In this document: positions 1 through 9,395 of the stretch, piece after piece | How the letters are laid out: every line of letters begins with the position of its first letter | Position numbering within the stretch: position 1 is the first letter of the stretch | Source of the DNA: Methanobacterium_B sp963703015 | Lineage (GTDB): Archaea > Methanobacteriota > Methanobacteria > Methanobacteriales > Methanobacteriaceae | NCBI GenBank assembly: GCA_963703015.1 | Contig: OY969779.1 | Location: 1,674,001 to 1,738,000, forward strand | Direction of reading: 5' to 3' | Length of the DNA: 64,000 nt | Notes under the pieces: generated by a model | The model's database searches: none | Told to the model about the DNA's origin: nothing | What the model saw: only the letters and a program-made list of their open reading frames with translations | Position numbers and translations under genes: made by a program

Positions 1-1050
1 ATTAAGGCAGGAATTTCTTCTTGCTTTGTACAAGTTAAAGCCAAGGACTCTAAACCAGTAAACTACAAAGAACTCATTGAAACCTTGGATGGGATAGAAC
101 ATCCTGAAATTACATTTGAAATAATAGAATTTACAAAAAGGGTTTATAAAACCGTGGCAGAAGCAGAAGCCCATGTTCATGGAACAACCTTGGATAAAGT
201 TCATTTCCATGAGGTTGGGGCTGCAGATGCTGTTGCAGATGTAATTGGGGCATCATATCTTTTCCATAAATTGAAATTGAATAAAGACAAGGTGTATGGA
301 ATGCCAGTAGCTTTAGGAGGGGGAAGAATTAACAGCATGCATGGAAAGTTATCTGTACCAGCCCCTGCAACCCTTGAAATTCTAAAAAATGTTCCCACCT
401 TTGGAGGGCCAGTTGACAAAGAACTAACAACACCTACAGGAGCTGCCCTTTACATGAATATGGTGAATGAATTCATCAAATTTTACCCTCTAATGAGCAA
501 CAAAACAGTCGGTTACGGTGCAGGCAAGATGGAACTCGCACATCCAAACGTTTTGAGGATTGTTAAAGGTGTTGGGGAAATGGAACATGAAAATGTGTCT
601 ATTTTGGAAACCAATGTGGACGATGTATCTGGTGAGGTGCTTGGACACATCTTCGAAGGACTCATGAAAATCGGTGCGAGGGATGTGAGTATAATACCAA
701 CCATCACTAAGAAGAACAGACCAGGCCACCTTTTAAGGGTTATTGCAAAACCCCAAGATACAGAACAGATTTCAGAAGAACTAATCCGGGAAACAGGCAC
801 GCTTGGTGTGCGTGTGATACCATACGCCCACAGAAACATTGCCCAGAGAAAAATCGTACCAATGAATGTTAAGATCGATGATAAACCATATAAAATTGAC
901 ATAAAGGTAGGTATGATTGGAGAAGAGGTCATAAGTATTAAACCAGAATATGAAGATGTCAAACACGTAGCTCATCTCACAGGCAAACAATTAAAGTACA
1001 TTACAGATATTGCGGTGCAACAATTTAGAAACTCAGAATTTGAATATTAA
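1..1050 (+). CDS. larC: LarC-type nickel insertion protein, 5' end outside the window
   Basis: The frame is open from base 1, so the gene starts upstream and about 349 residues are visible. The sequence matches the LarC (DUF111) family, whose bacterial member inserts nickel into the pyridinium-bisthiocarboxylate cofactor of lactate racemase. Visible family features are the segment VHFHEVGAADAVADVIG followed by GGGRINSMHG and PAPATLEIL, and a C-terminal half beginning ILETNVDDVSGEVLG. It is one continuous frame, unlike Lactobacillus larC, which needs a programmed frameshift. queC follows after 17 bp on the same strand. The family is clear; the client enzyme in a methanogen is not known from this sequence. 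Confidence 0.85.
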   Translation: MKAGISSCFVQVKAKDSKPVNYKELIETLDGIEHPEITFEIIEFTKRVYKTVAEAEAHVHGTTLDKVHFHEVGAADAVADVIGASYLFHKLKLNKDKVYGMPVALGGGRINSMHGKLSVPAPATLEILKNVPTFGGPVDKELTTPTGAALYMNMVNEFIKFYPLMSNKTVGYGAGKMELAHPNVLRIVKGVGEMEHENVSILETNVDDVSGEVLGHIFEGLMKIGARDVSIIPTITKKNRPGHLLRVIAKPQDTEQISEELIRETGTLGVRVIPYAHRNIAQRKIVPMNVKIDDKPYKIDIKVGMIGEEVISIKPEYEDVKHVAHLTGKQLKYITDIAVQQFRNSEFEY

Positions 1051-1067
1051 CACAAAAAGGTGCTTGA

Positions 1068-1754
1068 ATGAAGAAAAAGGCAATAACAGTACTTTCAGGT
1101 GGGCTTGATTCCACAGTTGCAAGTACAAAGTTTAAAGAAGATTACCAAATACACGCATTAACATTTAACTACGGCCAAAAAAGTGCTGAGATGGAAATTA
1201 AATCTGCAAAAGCAGTTTGTGAAGAACTGGGTGCAGAACACACCATAATAGAACTACCATGGCTTGCAGGATTAGGGGGTTCATCACTAACATCTGATGA
1301 ATCTATCCCAGAACCTGAAGATAGTGAGCTTGATGATATGAAATCCGCCTTAAAATCAGCTAAAAGTGTATGGGTACCTGGAAGAAATGTTGTCTTCACT
1401 GCCATAGCCAATTCATTTGCTGAGGCTGAAAAAGCCAGCATTATTATAGTAGGTTGGGATCTTGAAGAGGCAGTAACTTTCCCTGATAACTCTAAAGAAT
1501 TTTTAGAAGCATTCAACACAGTGCTGGAAGTTGGTTCCTTTGATGAGATCAAAATAGAAGCTCCATTAATTGACATGAACAAGAACGAAATTGTTGAATA
1601 TGGAGACAGTATTGGAGCTCCTATGGAATTAAGTTATTCCTGCTACAAGGGTTTTGATTATCATTGTGGTGTGTGTGAATCCTGTATGAGGCGTAAAAGA
1701 GCGTTTAAAAATGCAGGTGTAGAAGATAAAACAGTATATTCTGAAGAATCATAA
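1068..1754 (+). CDS. queC: 7-cyano-7-deazaguanine synthase QueC
   Basis: ATP-dependent synthase that converts 7-carboxy-7-deazaguanine to preQ0, which archaea use as the precursor of archaeosine in tRNA. The PP-loop motif SGGLDS is at residues 10-15. The zinc-binding cysteines near the C-terminus (about C192, C200, C203, C206) have the family spacing CxxxxxxxCxxCxxC. The length of 228 residues is normal. The ATG is preceded by an AAAAGGTG ribosome binding site. It lies 17 bp after larC and 15-30 bp before the V4R gene, so the three are probably cotranscribed. Confidence 0.95.
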   Translation: MKKKAITVLSGGLDSTVASTKFKEDYQIHALTFNYGQKSAEMEIKSAKAVCEELGAEHTIIELPWLAGLGGSSLTSDESIPEPEDSELDDMKSALKSAKSVWVPGRNVVFTAIANSFAEAEKASIIIVGWDLEEAVTFPDNSKEFLEAFNTVLEVGSFDEIKIEAPLIDMNKNEIVEYGDSIGAPMELSYSCYKGFDYHCGVCESCMRRKRAFKNAGVEDKTVYSEES

Positions 1755-1784
1755 AGAATAAATTTTTGGGTGGGGGTTAAGGGT

Positions 1785-2384
1785 TTGGATAACGGGAAAT
1801 TTAAAAAGGCTATAAAAAATTACAGGGAACTGGCAGCCAAAGAAATTGAAATGGAAAAACGTGTAGATGATACATTAATTGGTCCAAGACCTGAAATAGA
1901 TGGTAAACTAGAGTTAAACCACATGATAGATCCTAAAAGACCATTTTTTACTTCAATGACCAGTTCAGACGAAAAATATGTGAGCACGTTTAGGATGGGT
2001 CATTTCAACACCCCCGAAATATTGTCAAAAAGTGCGAGGGGAGCCAATTATGTTGGGGGCATGGAATTTGGATCGAATCTAGTTAAACAAAATTTAGTCA
2101 CGAATTTTGATGATCTGGTTTTGTTCCTTTTGGATTACAAATTTGGAATATTGGATATCGTGGATGAAAATGAGATCAATGGAAAAAAAGTGCTTGATCT
2201 GAGGGTGTATGAATGTATTGAATGTGCATGTTTGCCCAATCTTGGTAAAACCACCTGCATTTTTGAGGCAGGTATGATAACTGGAATACTAACAGAAATG
2301 ACAAAAAAAGAAGTCAGTGCAAATGAAGTAAGGTGCTGGACCAATGGTTACTCTTTTTGCCAGTTTGAAGTAACATTGGAATGA
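1785..2384 (+). CDS. V4R-domain protein
   Basis: About 200 residues ending in a V4R (4-vinyl reductase) domain, a small-molecule-binding fold found in archaeal regulators and in the bchJ family. The C-terminal half carries the typical cysteine-rich stretch: YECIECACLPNLGKTTC, then GMITGILTEM, then VRCWTNGYSFCQFEV. The N-terminal 75 residues are helical and resemble nothing I recognise. Start choice: GTG at 1770 gives 204 residues but has no ribosome site, whereas TTG at 1785 sits 7 bases after GGGTGGGGGT, so I prefer the TTG. The gene converges with the roadblock gene (16 bp apart). The ligand is unknown. Confidence 0.75.
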   Translation: MDNGKFKKAIKNYRELAAKEIEMEKRVDDTLIGPRPEIDGKLELNHMIDPKRPFFTSMTSSDEKYVSTFRMGHFNTPEILSKSARGANYVGGMEFGSNLVKQNLVTNFDDLVLFLLDYKFGILDIVDENEINGKKVLDLRVYECIECACLPNLGKTTCIFEAGMITGILTEMTKKEVSANEVRCWTNGYSFCQFEVTLE

Positions 2385-2399
2385 ATGAAAATACTTCCA

Positions 2400-2777
2400 T
2401 TAAATTTTATTTAGAATATCATTCACTTGCATAGCTCTAGATTCCATTTCAAACAAAATAAGACCTAACTGTGCTTCTGGTTCAGTTAATGCAGTTAATA
2501 TGGCTTTAGAACCTGCAGGTAACAATACTATTGTACCTTTTTCTGTTTTTACTGATATTTGATCCACCTTTCCGGTGTTCAATTGTCCAGAGGCTGCTTC
2601 TGCTGCACCCATTATTGTTGAACAAAGTGCTGAAAATATTCTTGCATCCACGTCCGGCGGAGTTCTAGAATCTATGAGAAGACCTTCTTTGGATACGACT
2701 CCACAGGCCTTAATCTGACCGACCTGCAAAATTCCTGCCAGAACATCGTCTAATAATTCTTTCTTAGTTTTGGCCAT
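2400..2777 (-). CDS. Roadblock/LC7-domain protein
   Basis: A 125-residue single-domain protein of the roadblock/LC7 (MglB-like) fold. It starts with an amphipathic helix (KELLDDVLAGILQVGQI), then the strand GVVSKEGLLIDSR, the helix FSALCSTIMGAAEAA, and strands QISVKTEKGTIVLLPAG and KAILTALTEPEAQLGLIL. Such proteins usually dimerise and act as scaffolds or GTPase-activating partners of small Ras-like GTPases, but no GTPase gene lies nearby. It converges with the V4R gene and lies 38 bp downstream of pycB on the same strand. Confidence 0.8.
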   Translation of the reverse strand: MAKTKKELLDDVLAGILQVGQIKACGVVSKEGLLIDSRTPPDVDARIFSALCSTIMGAAEAASGQLNTGKVDQISVKTEKGTIVLLPAGSKAILTALTEPEAQLGLILFEMESRAMQVNDILNKI

Positions 2778-2815
2778 TAAAATACACCTTTAAAATAAAA
2801 AAAGATTAGTAATTA

Positions 2816-4528
2816 TTATTTAATTACCATAAGGGTTTGTCCAGCTGTAACTGTGTCTCCTTCCTGTATGTAAATATCTTCAACAGTACCGGATTCCGGA
2901 GCATGAACATCATTTTCCATTTTCATTGCTTCAAGTACTGCAACGATATCTCCCTCATTGACCTTGTCTCCAGTGGCAACTTTGAGTTTGAGTATCATTC
3001 CCTGCATACTGGATGTAACTCCTCCTTCAACAGGCCCACTTGGGACTTTATTGCTAGATTCTATCTCCATGTAACCTGTTGGAACAACCTTCACATCGAA
3101 CATTTCCCCATCGACTTCAACATTGTACTCGGTTGGAAGTGAAGATGGAGAGGAACTCTCTGTTTCTTTTGGTTTTTCAAGGGGTTCTTCAACCATTTCT
3201 CCCCTTAAAAATTTAGGTGCCACAGCAGGGTAAAGTGCGTAGGTCAAAACATCTTCATCCTTCTTGATGATGCCCAATTTTTCTCCTTCAGACCTGTATT
3301 TTTCGAGTTCGTACTCTAAAAGATCCCCTGGTCTGCTGTCTATAACCTCTGCATCCCCTATGATGAGTTCGGCAATTTCAGGGTTAACTGGAGAAGGCGG
3401 CCTACCATAGTATCCCTTTATATAATCTTTAACTTCTTTTGAAACACTTTTATATCGTTCTCCGCCAAGAACATTCATAACTGCCTGTATTCCAACGATC
3501 TGGCTGGTTGGAGTCACGAGTGGAGGATATCCAAGATCAGCACGAACTTTGGGAACCTCTTTGAGCACTTCTTCGTACTGGTCAAGAGCATTCTGTTCTT
3601 TAAGTTGGGATACGAAGTTTGAAAGCATTCCTCCAGGGATCTGATAAAGGAGTACATCTGTATCTACCTTCTCAGATATTGGGTCTATTAAACTGCTGTA
3701 TTTCTTTCTTATTTCCTCGAAGTACTTCTTTATTTCACTTAAAACTTTAAGATCTAAGCCAGTGGCATAATCTGTTCCTTCAAGGGCTGCCACAACACTT
3801 TCTGTTGGCGGTTGGGAAGCTCCCCATGAAAGTGGGGATATTGCTGTGTCAAGAAGATCCACTCCTGCCTGGCATGCTGCGTAGTAACTCATTGGTGTCA
3901 TTCCACTTGTACAGTGGCAATGCAGATTTATAAGGAGATCAGTTTCTTCTTTCAAGGATGTTACTAGTTCAAATGTGTCATGCGGAGTTATGAGTCCTGC
4001 CATGTCCTTGATTGTAACTGAGTCACAGCCAACAGTTTCAAGTTCCTTAGCAATTTCCACATATTTCTCAATGGTATGGAATGGACTAGTTGTGTAACTG
4101 ATTGTTCCTTGAACATGTGCTCCCTGTTCCTTTGCAACTTTTATTGAAAGTTCCATGTTTCGTATATCGTTTAAAGCATCAAATATCCTGAAAACATCAA
4201 TTCCATTTTCATAAGATTTTTCAACGAAGTTTCTAACAACATCGTCTGGGTAGTGTTTGTATCCTACTAGGTTCTGTCCTCGTAGTAACATCTGTAGTGG
4301 TGTTTTTGTAACCACTTCTTTGAGCTGTGTAAGGCGTTCCCATGGATCCTCGTTCAAATACCGTATACAAGTATCAAAGGTAGCACCTCCCCATGCTTCC
4401 AGGGAGAAAAATCCCACACTATCCATTTTTTCAGCAATGGGTAGCATATCTCGGGTTCTCATCCTTGTGGCAAGGAGTGATTGATGCGCATCTCGAAATG
4501 CTGTTTCAATGATCTTTATCTTTTTCAT
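2816..4528 (-). CDS. pycB: Pyruvate carboxylase subunit B (carboxyltransferase and biotin carrier)
   Basis: The 570-residue subunit that moves CO2 from biotin to pyruvate to make oxaloacetate, the entry point of the incomplete TCA pathway of methanogens. The N-terminal HMGL-like carboxyltransferase barrel begins ETAFRDAHQSLLATR and includes LEAWGGATFDTC and the metal site LHCHCTSG. A PYC/OADA conserved domain follows. The C-terminal biotinyl domain has the modification motif EAMKMEND with biotin-accepting Lys at about 536. The start at 4528 has GTGAGGGTC immediately upstream; an upstream in-frame start (4561) lacks this. The biotin carboxylase subunit PycA is not in the window, in line with the separate loci known in Methanothermobacter. 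Confidence 0.93.
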   Translation of the reverse strand: MKKIKIIETAFRDAHQSLLATRMRTRDMLPIAEKMDSVGFFSLEAWGGATFDTCIRYLNEDPWERLTQLKEVVTKTPLQMLLRGQNLVGYKHYPDDVVRNFVEKSYENGIDVFRIFDALNDIRNMELSIKVAKEQGAHVQGTISYTTSPFHTIEKYVEIAKELETVGCDSVTIKDMAGLITPHDTFELVTSLKEETDLLINLHCHCTSGMTPMSYYAACQAGVDLLDTAISPLSWGASQPPTESVVAALEGTDYATGLDLKVLSEIKKYFEEIRKKYSSLIDPISEKVDTDVLLYQIPGGMLSNFVSQLKEQNALDQYEEVLKEVPKVRADLGYPPLVTPTSQIVGIQAVMNVLGGERYKSVSKEVKDYIKGYYGRPPSPVNPEIAELIIGDAEVIDSRPGDLLEYELEKYRSEGEKLGIIKKDEDVLTYALYPAVAPKFLRGEMVEEPLEKPKETESSSPSSLPTEYNVEVDGEMFDVKVVPTGYMEIESSNKVPSGPVEGGVTSSMQGMILKLKVATGDKVNEGDIVAVLEAMKMENDVHAPESGTVEDIYIQEGDTVTAGQTLMVIK

Positions 4529-4706
4529 TTTGACCCTCACAATAAGCTTGGATTTCTTCAATTGTCTTAATATAAATAGTCCTAACTTCCTTATATATTT
4601 GGCAATAAATTCCCTGATCTGATGTTATCTTACACTAAACTTTCAATTTATTTGTGTTTCAACACTCGAAATTTGAATAATGTTCAATGGGATATAATGT
4701 ATTAAA

Positions 4707-6293
4707 TTAACTGTCTTGTTTCTGGCAGACTATAAAATCATCATTTTCATAAACAACCTTAAAATAACCTGGCTGGGTTAAATTTAAATTATTATAATAC
4801 TTTTGATTAAAGTAGAATAGGGGATAAAGTTCAGTAGTTACTTTTGATTCGTTTAAGCTTGCATTTTCATTTGGGAGCACCAGTCTTTTATCATAAACAA
4901 TGTAACCAACATTTCCGATGTCAAAAAATGACCGGGGAGTACTGGAATTCAGGTATTCAAATCCGAAATTTATGGGCATTCCTGTTTGCTCTGCAACGAA
5001 AATTCCAGTGTATATATTTTGGATCAGAATGGACTGATTTTTATTTCCGTTCGTTTTAAACCAGTTTGCAAGTTCAACTTCAGATTCTGAAGGTGGCGCA
5101 ATTTGCACAGATCCAAACTCAGTTTTAGCTGAGAAAGTTCCCATGGTGGGATTGGCTGCTGTTAGAATTCCAAACACAACTGCAAGTGAGAAAACAACCA
5201 AAAGGAACATGGTTCTAAATTTTTCGGATGAAAACCGTTTTGTGCATTTAAGTCGTTTGTAAACATTTTCAACACCAAATCCTCCGAGGATTGACAATGG
5301 AATCACAATATAAATAAGAAGTCTCGGTGCAAGCACGTTTATACCTATTAAGTATGCGTTACTGAGTAACAAAAGAGAAATTATCCAGGTAAATATATAA
5401 ATATCCTTTCTTCTTCTTAATTTAACTGCGAAATAGGTGCCTACCAATGCAAATACTGTTACCAACACACCAAAGTACTGTAAATATTTCAATGGACTCA
5501 GCTGGATGGTGTAATTAATTGATGTGCTGTAACCAAGGGTGGCACTGATTCCCTGATCAAGAATGTTCTGAAACAGTTCTGGTCTGATTAAAGCAAGGGC
5601 CAAAACAGCAACCACCACCAGAATTAACATGGATGATATGAACGCTCCGTAACTCTTAAAAATTGACAGTTCATGATACATTAGAATATCTACAATGGTC
5701 ATGGAACTTATAACAATAAACAAGCATAACAGTGCTGCTTGATGGGTTGCAGCCACTATCAACATTAAAATTCCTGCTATAAATGCGTACTTTAAATTTC
5801 TGTTCTTAACTGAGCTGTAATAGAAGTAAACAGCCAGTGGCAGGAAAATAAGTGCCAGATTTTCGGGTACTGGTAGCATTATTCTGTAGATGATGTAGCT
5901 GGATATCATCAAAAATCCAGCTGAAATTCCAGCTAAGTTGCCGTAGAATTTTTTCCCAACGTAACTAACAGACAGTACAACAAAGAATGCAAGGAACGGT
6001 TGCAGCACCCTAGCAATCAACAAGTATCCCTGATGTAAAACAGTTCCAAGGAATGCAATTAAGAAATGGAAAAGCGGAGGGTATGCTATTTTTTGCCCAA
6101 CAGGTGAGCCTAAGAGAGGATTTACAAGAACGAAACCATAATGAGTGTATACTTCTGCATACAAAACATGGTAGATCACATCCCAACTAAGCGGCCATTT
6201 ATGTGTCAAGGTGGGAATTAGGGTGATTAAAAATATTGCGATGGCAGGAATGATAATTTGAAGTTTGCTTAAATCTGTTTTAGTTTGCTTCAT
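4707..6293 (-). CDS. Polytopic GT-C-type glycosyltransferase-like membrane protein
   Basis: A 528-residue protein with about ten hydrophobic segments in the first 370 residues and a soluble C-terminal domain of roughly 150 residues. The first extracellular loop has SWDVIYHVLYAE followed by YPPLFHFL, the kind of acidic-plus-YPP arrangement seen in GT-C glycosyltransferases that use lipid-linked sugars (ArnT, PMT and oligosaccharyltransferase relatives). I infer a transferase acting at the outer face of the membrane; donor and acceptor are unknown. It is divergent enough that I would not assign a family number. It lies 100 bp downstream of the inositol-phosphate synthase gene on the same strand. 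Confidence 0.65.
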   Translation of the reverse strand: MKQTKTDLSKLQIIIPAIAIFLITLIPTLTHKWPLSWDVIYHVLYAEVYTHYGFVLVNPLLGSPVGQKIAYPPLFHFLIAFLGTVLHQGYLLIARVLQPFLAFFVVLSVSYVGKKFYGNLAGISAGFLMISSYIIYRIMLPVPENLALIFLPLAVYFYYSSVKNRNLKYAFIAGILMLIVAATHQAALLCLFIVISSMTIVDILMYHELSIFKSYGAFISSMLILVVVAVLALALIRPELFQNILDQGISATLGYSTSINYTIQLSPLKYLQYFGVLVTVFALVGTYFAVKLRRRKDIYIFTWIISLLLLSNAYLIGINVLAPRLLIYIVIPLSILGGFGVENVYKRLKCTKRFSSEKFRTMFLLVVFSLAVVFGILTAANPTMGTFSAKTEFGSVQIAPPSESEVELANWFKTNGNKNQSILIQNIYTGIFVAEQTGMPINFGFEYLNSSTPRSFFDIGNVGYIVYDKRLVLPNENASLNESKVTTELYPLFYFNQKYYNNLNLTQPGYFKVVYENDDFIVCQKQDS

Positions 6294-6395
6294 TATCTGC
6301 CCAACTATAATTTTAATTTCAAGTGTGGTAAAAAAAAGTTATGATAAAAATTTGTAAATAAAAATTCAAAAAAAAATTTTGGATGAGGAAGGTTT

Positions 6396-7499
6396 TTACC
6401 TTTCCCTTTCATCTTTAATGAACTCATCGACCATTTTCTTAGCCAGATCATCGGTGAACTGTTCTGGGGGATGTTTCATTGTGTAGGCTGAGATTGATGT
6501 TAACTGTCCACCAACACCCCTTTCGAGTGCAAGTTTGCAGCATCGTATGGCATCTATAACACAACCTGCAGAATTTGGTGAATCTTCAACACTCAACCTG
6601 AGTTCAATATTCATTGGAACGTCACCGAATGTTTTTCCTTCCATTCTGAGGAAGCATAGTTTGTTATCTTTTTGCCAAGTTACATAATCACTTGGACCTA
6701 TGTGAATATTTTCATCTTCCAATCTTTCATCGAGTACAGATTGAACAGCTTCAGTTTTTGATTCCTTCTTAGAATCAAGCCGGCTTCTATTTAACATGTT
6801 AAGGAAGTCTGTGTTACCGCCTGTGTTGAGTTGGTAAGTTCTCTCGAGCTTTACGCCCCTATCACGAAATAGGTTTGCTAGAGTCCTATGGGTGATTGTT
6901 GCACCAATTTGTGCTTTAATATCATCTCCAACAATTGGAATTCCTTTTGCTTCGAATTTAGCTGCCCATTCAGGGTTACTCACTATAAAGACTGGCATGT
7001 TGTTTATAAATGCAACTCCTGCATCCAGGGCGCACTGTGCATAAAATCTTGTGGCTTCTTCAGAACCCACAGGTAAGTAGTTAAGCAGAACTTCTGCTCC
7101 ACTGTCCTTTATGATCTTTACAACTTCTTCTTTTTCATTTTCCTTTGCATCTGCTACAACAAATGTGAATTCCTTTTTATGGTCTGCCATGTGCGGCGCT
7201 ACACCATCTAAAATTTTCCCCATGGATACTTCTACTCCATACTCCGGGATATCACTACAGAAAACTTGGGTACAGTTGGGTTTTGCAAAAATAGCTTCGC
7301 TTACATCTTTGCCTACTTTTCTACAATCAATGTCAAAGGCAGCTACAACTTCTATGTCAGAAGGTTTGTAACCTCCTATGTCCCAGTGCATGAGCCCAAT
7401 GGCTTCATCAGGATTCTTATCTTCGTAATAATGAATTCCTTGGATTAGTGAGCTTGCACAATTACCAATACCGACTATCGCTACTTTTATCTTCTCCAA
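6396..7499 (-). CDS. ino1: Inositol-3-phosphate synthase
   Basis: NAD-dependent isomerase that converts glucose-6-phosphate to L-myo-inositol-1-phosphate, needed for archaetidylinositol lipids in Methanobacteriales. The Rossmann motif VAIVGIGNCASSLIQG is at residues 6-21. The prokaryotic-type catalytic region is present: VLLNYLPVGSEEAT, FINNMPVF, GDDIKAQIGATITHR and LNTGGNTDFLNM. The length of 367 residues is standard for the archaeal/actinobacterial form. A ribosome site AAAAGGTG precedes the ATG, and a 290-bp non-coding region lies upstream. Confidence 0.93.
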   Translation of the reverse strand: MEKIKVAIVGIGNCASSLIQGIHYYEDKNPDEAIGLMHWDIGGYKPSDIEVVAAFDIDCRKVGKDVSEAIFAKPNCTQVFCSDIPEYGVEVSMGKILDGVAPHMADHKKEFTFVVADAKENEKEEVVKIIKDSGAEVLLNYLPVGSEEATRFYAQCALDAGVAFINNMPVFIVSNPEWAAKFEAKGIPIVGDDIKAQIGATITHRTLANLFRDRGVKLERTYQLNTGGNTDFLNMLNRSRLDSKKESKTEAVQSVLDERLEDENIHIGPSDYVTWQKDNKLCFLRMEGKTFGDVPMNIELRLSVEDSPNSAGCVIDAIRCCKLALERGVGGQLTSISAYTMKHPPEQFTDDLAKKMVDEFIKDERER

Positions 7500-7789
7500 T
7501 TAAAACACCTTTTAAAATATCGTTAATATAACGTGAATTGTGCCATGTTAATTTATTCTAAAATCAATACATTTCCAATTTCATGACCTGTTATTATCTT
7601 TAAAGAAAGTTTGCTTATAATACTATTAAATGTTTCGATCTAATCAAATTAAATCATTCTAGATAGATAAACTTATTCTGAAGGTTTTATACGATGAAGG
7701 TTGTTTAATTTAGATTCAAACGTTATAAACCCAAAAACTCCAAAACATCTCTTCAGGATTTGGCTGTGTTAACAGTAGTTCAGGGGATA

Positions 7790-8233
7790 TTATTTGTTTG
7801 CGAAAGATTCTATGTTCAACAAACCATAAAATGCAACTAAAGTTAACATAATGCTCCATATAATTATTCCAACAGACATCCAAAGTAACAATCTGTTTTT
7901 AGGTGCTCCAAGCCCCACACCTATTGCTGCCCCGAGTGGGGCTCCGAATAGTAATGGAGATACCAGTCCCAAACCAATGATTCCATACTTCCTCCAGATA
8001 TCATATATTCTGCCATGTTCAATTGATCGAGATCCATATCTCCATTTTATGAACCATTTTCTCACTCCCTCTCCAAGTGTCACCACTAAAAAGGCAGATA
8101 CAATGGATCCTGCTGCTGCTGCAACAATGATTAGGATGGGATTAAGTTTTAAAACAAACCCGAGCGGTATTGATAGCCATAATTCTGCCACGCTGGCTAA
8201 AAACACAAGTAGAATTGATACTAACATATTCAA
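7790..8233 (-). CDS. Putative small multidrug export family membrane protein
   Basis: A 147-residue membrane protein with about four transmembrane segments: residues 4-25, 30-55, 85-110 and 116-138. It contains AELWLSIPLGFVLKLNPI and GLVSPLLFGAPLGAAIGVGLG, which match the small multidrug export family (Sm_multidrug_ex, PF06695). Despite the family name, transport function is poorly established. An arginine/lysine-rich cytoplasmic loop (RKWFIKWRYGSR) separates the second and third segments. It is probably monocistronic. Confidence 0.7.
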   Translation of the reverse strand: MNMLVSILLVFLASVAELWLSIPLGFVLKLNPILIIVAAAAGSIVSAFLVVTLGEGVRKWFIKWRYGSRSIEHGRIYDIWRKYGIIGLGLVSPLLFGAPLGAAIGVGLGAPKNRLLLWMSVGIIIWSIMLTLVAFYGLLNIESFANK

Positions 8234-8377
8234 AATAGTTTCACCTTTATCAGATCACATTTTTTTCGCACATGTCCCTATTAACATAGATCTAAATATT
8301 AAATTTTCGGGCTCAAACAATTATTGATTGGGTTGTGATTTATTATTTTAAAAAAAGGAAGGGAAATATTTGATGTT

Positions 8378-9319
8378 CTAAATGATGGCTATGGAAACAT
8401 AAACAAACAACCACCACAGAACAACAAGCAGGCTCATGCTGAAGATTGGTAACTTGTTTAGTTGGATACTTGCCAATTTTTTACCAGTGTACCAGCTTAA
8501 CAACAGTATAACAACAAATATTAGGCTGTTTACTATTCCCACAATGTTGGAAGGATCCTTGTACATCACATAGAACCATAATGCTGCTGTTATTAAGATT
8601 CCAATCCAGATCACCGGTTTTAACAGTGAATGGACTTTAATTGTTAATTGTGTCATTTCCTCTGATTTTCGGGCTTTAATAAGCATGAAGTAGAGTACCA
8701 TTGTTGATCCAAGGGCTAGTATCAGTCCAAGGAATTCTATGAATAATTTAGTAACTGGTTTTCCAAAGAACTGTTCTTTGAGTATGGGTATGGTAATGAG
8801 GGCCTTTAAAGATTCATCCAAAGGAAAAGATTCTGTATCTCCAACTGCTATGTTGTATTTTCCCTGATTTGCTGCGTTGAATACTTTTATGTAGTAAGTT
8901 CCTGCTGGAAGTTGTTCAGTGAATTCAGGTCCTTTGAGATAATAATCTCCACCAAATTCTTCGAAGTAGGGACTCCAAGTAGAATTAGTTCCATTTAGTG
9001 TTTGGAGGATATTGCCGTTTGTGTCTAGAAGTTGTGCTGAAACAAAATCTGCTGGAATTCCTGGACTCTGGGGAACTAGAAGATTCAGATAAAATTTGAA
9101 TGGAACATCTGAACTAATTTTGTAGTAATCAGGACTGCCATGCAAGATGCTGTAAAAAGCCTGGGAAGTTTCTGGGTTTTCAATGATAATTGGATTGCTC
9201 ATTGAAGTATTGATTCCTGTTTCCAGTCTGGGCTGATGTGCTGCCACAGCTGATATTGAAATAAATAAAACAAGCATGGTTGCAATTAAAACACTTGAAA
9301 TTATTTTTCCAGATTTCAT
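8378..9319 (-). CDS. Membrane protein with signal peptide and extracellular beta domain
   Basis: A 313-residue protein with an N-terminal signal sequence (residues 1-26, ending SAVAA). An extracellular domain of about 150 residues looks like a pre-peptidase C-terminal-type beta sandwich (FYSILHGSPDYYKISSDVP, then LPAGTYYIKVFNAANQGKYNIAVG). Four transmembrane helices fill the C-terminal third. The fold assignment is by pattern only. I infer an outer-surface ligand-binding or structural role. No operon partner is evident; the next gene on the same strand starts 480 bp away. Confidence 0.6.
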   Translation of the reverse strand: MKSGKIISSVLIATMLVLFISISAVAAHQPRLETGINTSMSNPIIIENPETSQAFYSILHGSPDYYKISSDVPFKFYLNLLVPQSPGIPADFVSAQLLDTNGNILQTLNGTNSTWSPYFEEFGGDYYLKGPEFTEQLPAGTYYIKVFNAANQGKYNIAVGDTESFPLDESLKALITIPILKEQFFGKPVTKLFIEFLGLILALGSTMVLYFMLIKARKSEEMTQLTIKVHSLLKPVIWIGILITAALWFYVMYKDPSNIVGIVNSLIFVVILLLSWYTGKKLASIQLNKLPIFSMSLLVVLWWLFVYVSIAII

Positions 9320-9395
9320 GATATTATATTATGTATTGAAATCTTTAAAAAAATTAACTAAAAAAAATAATAAAAAAGGTTTGAAACCAAGTTTT

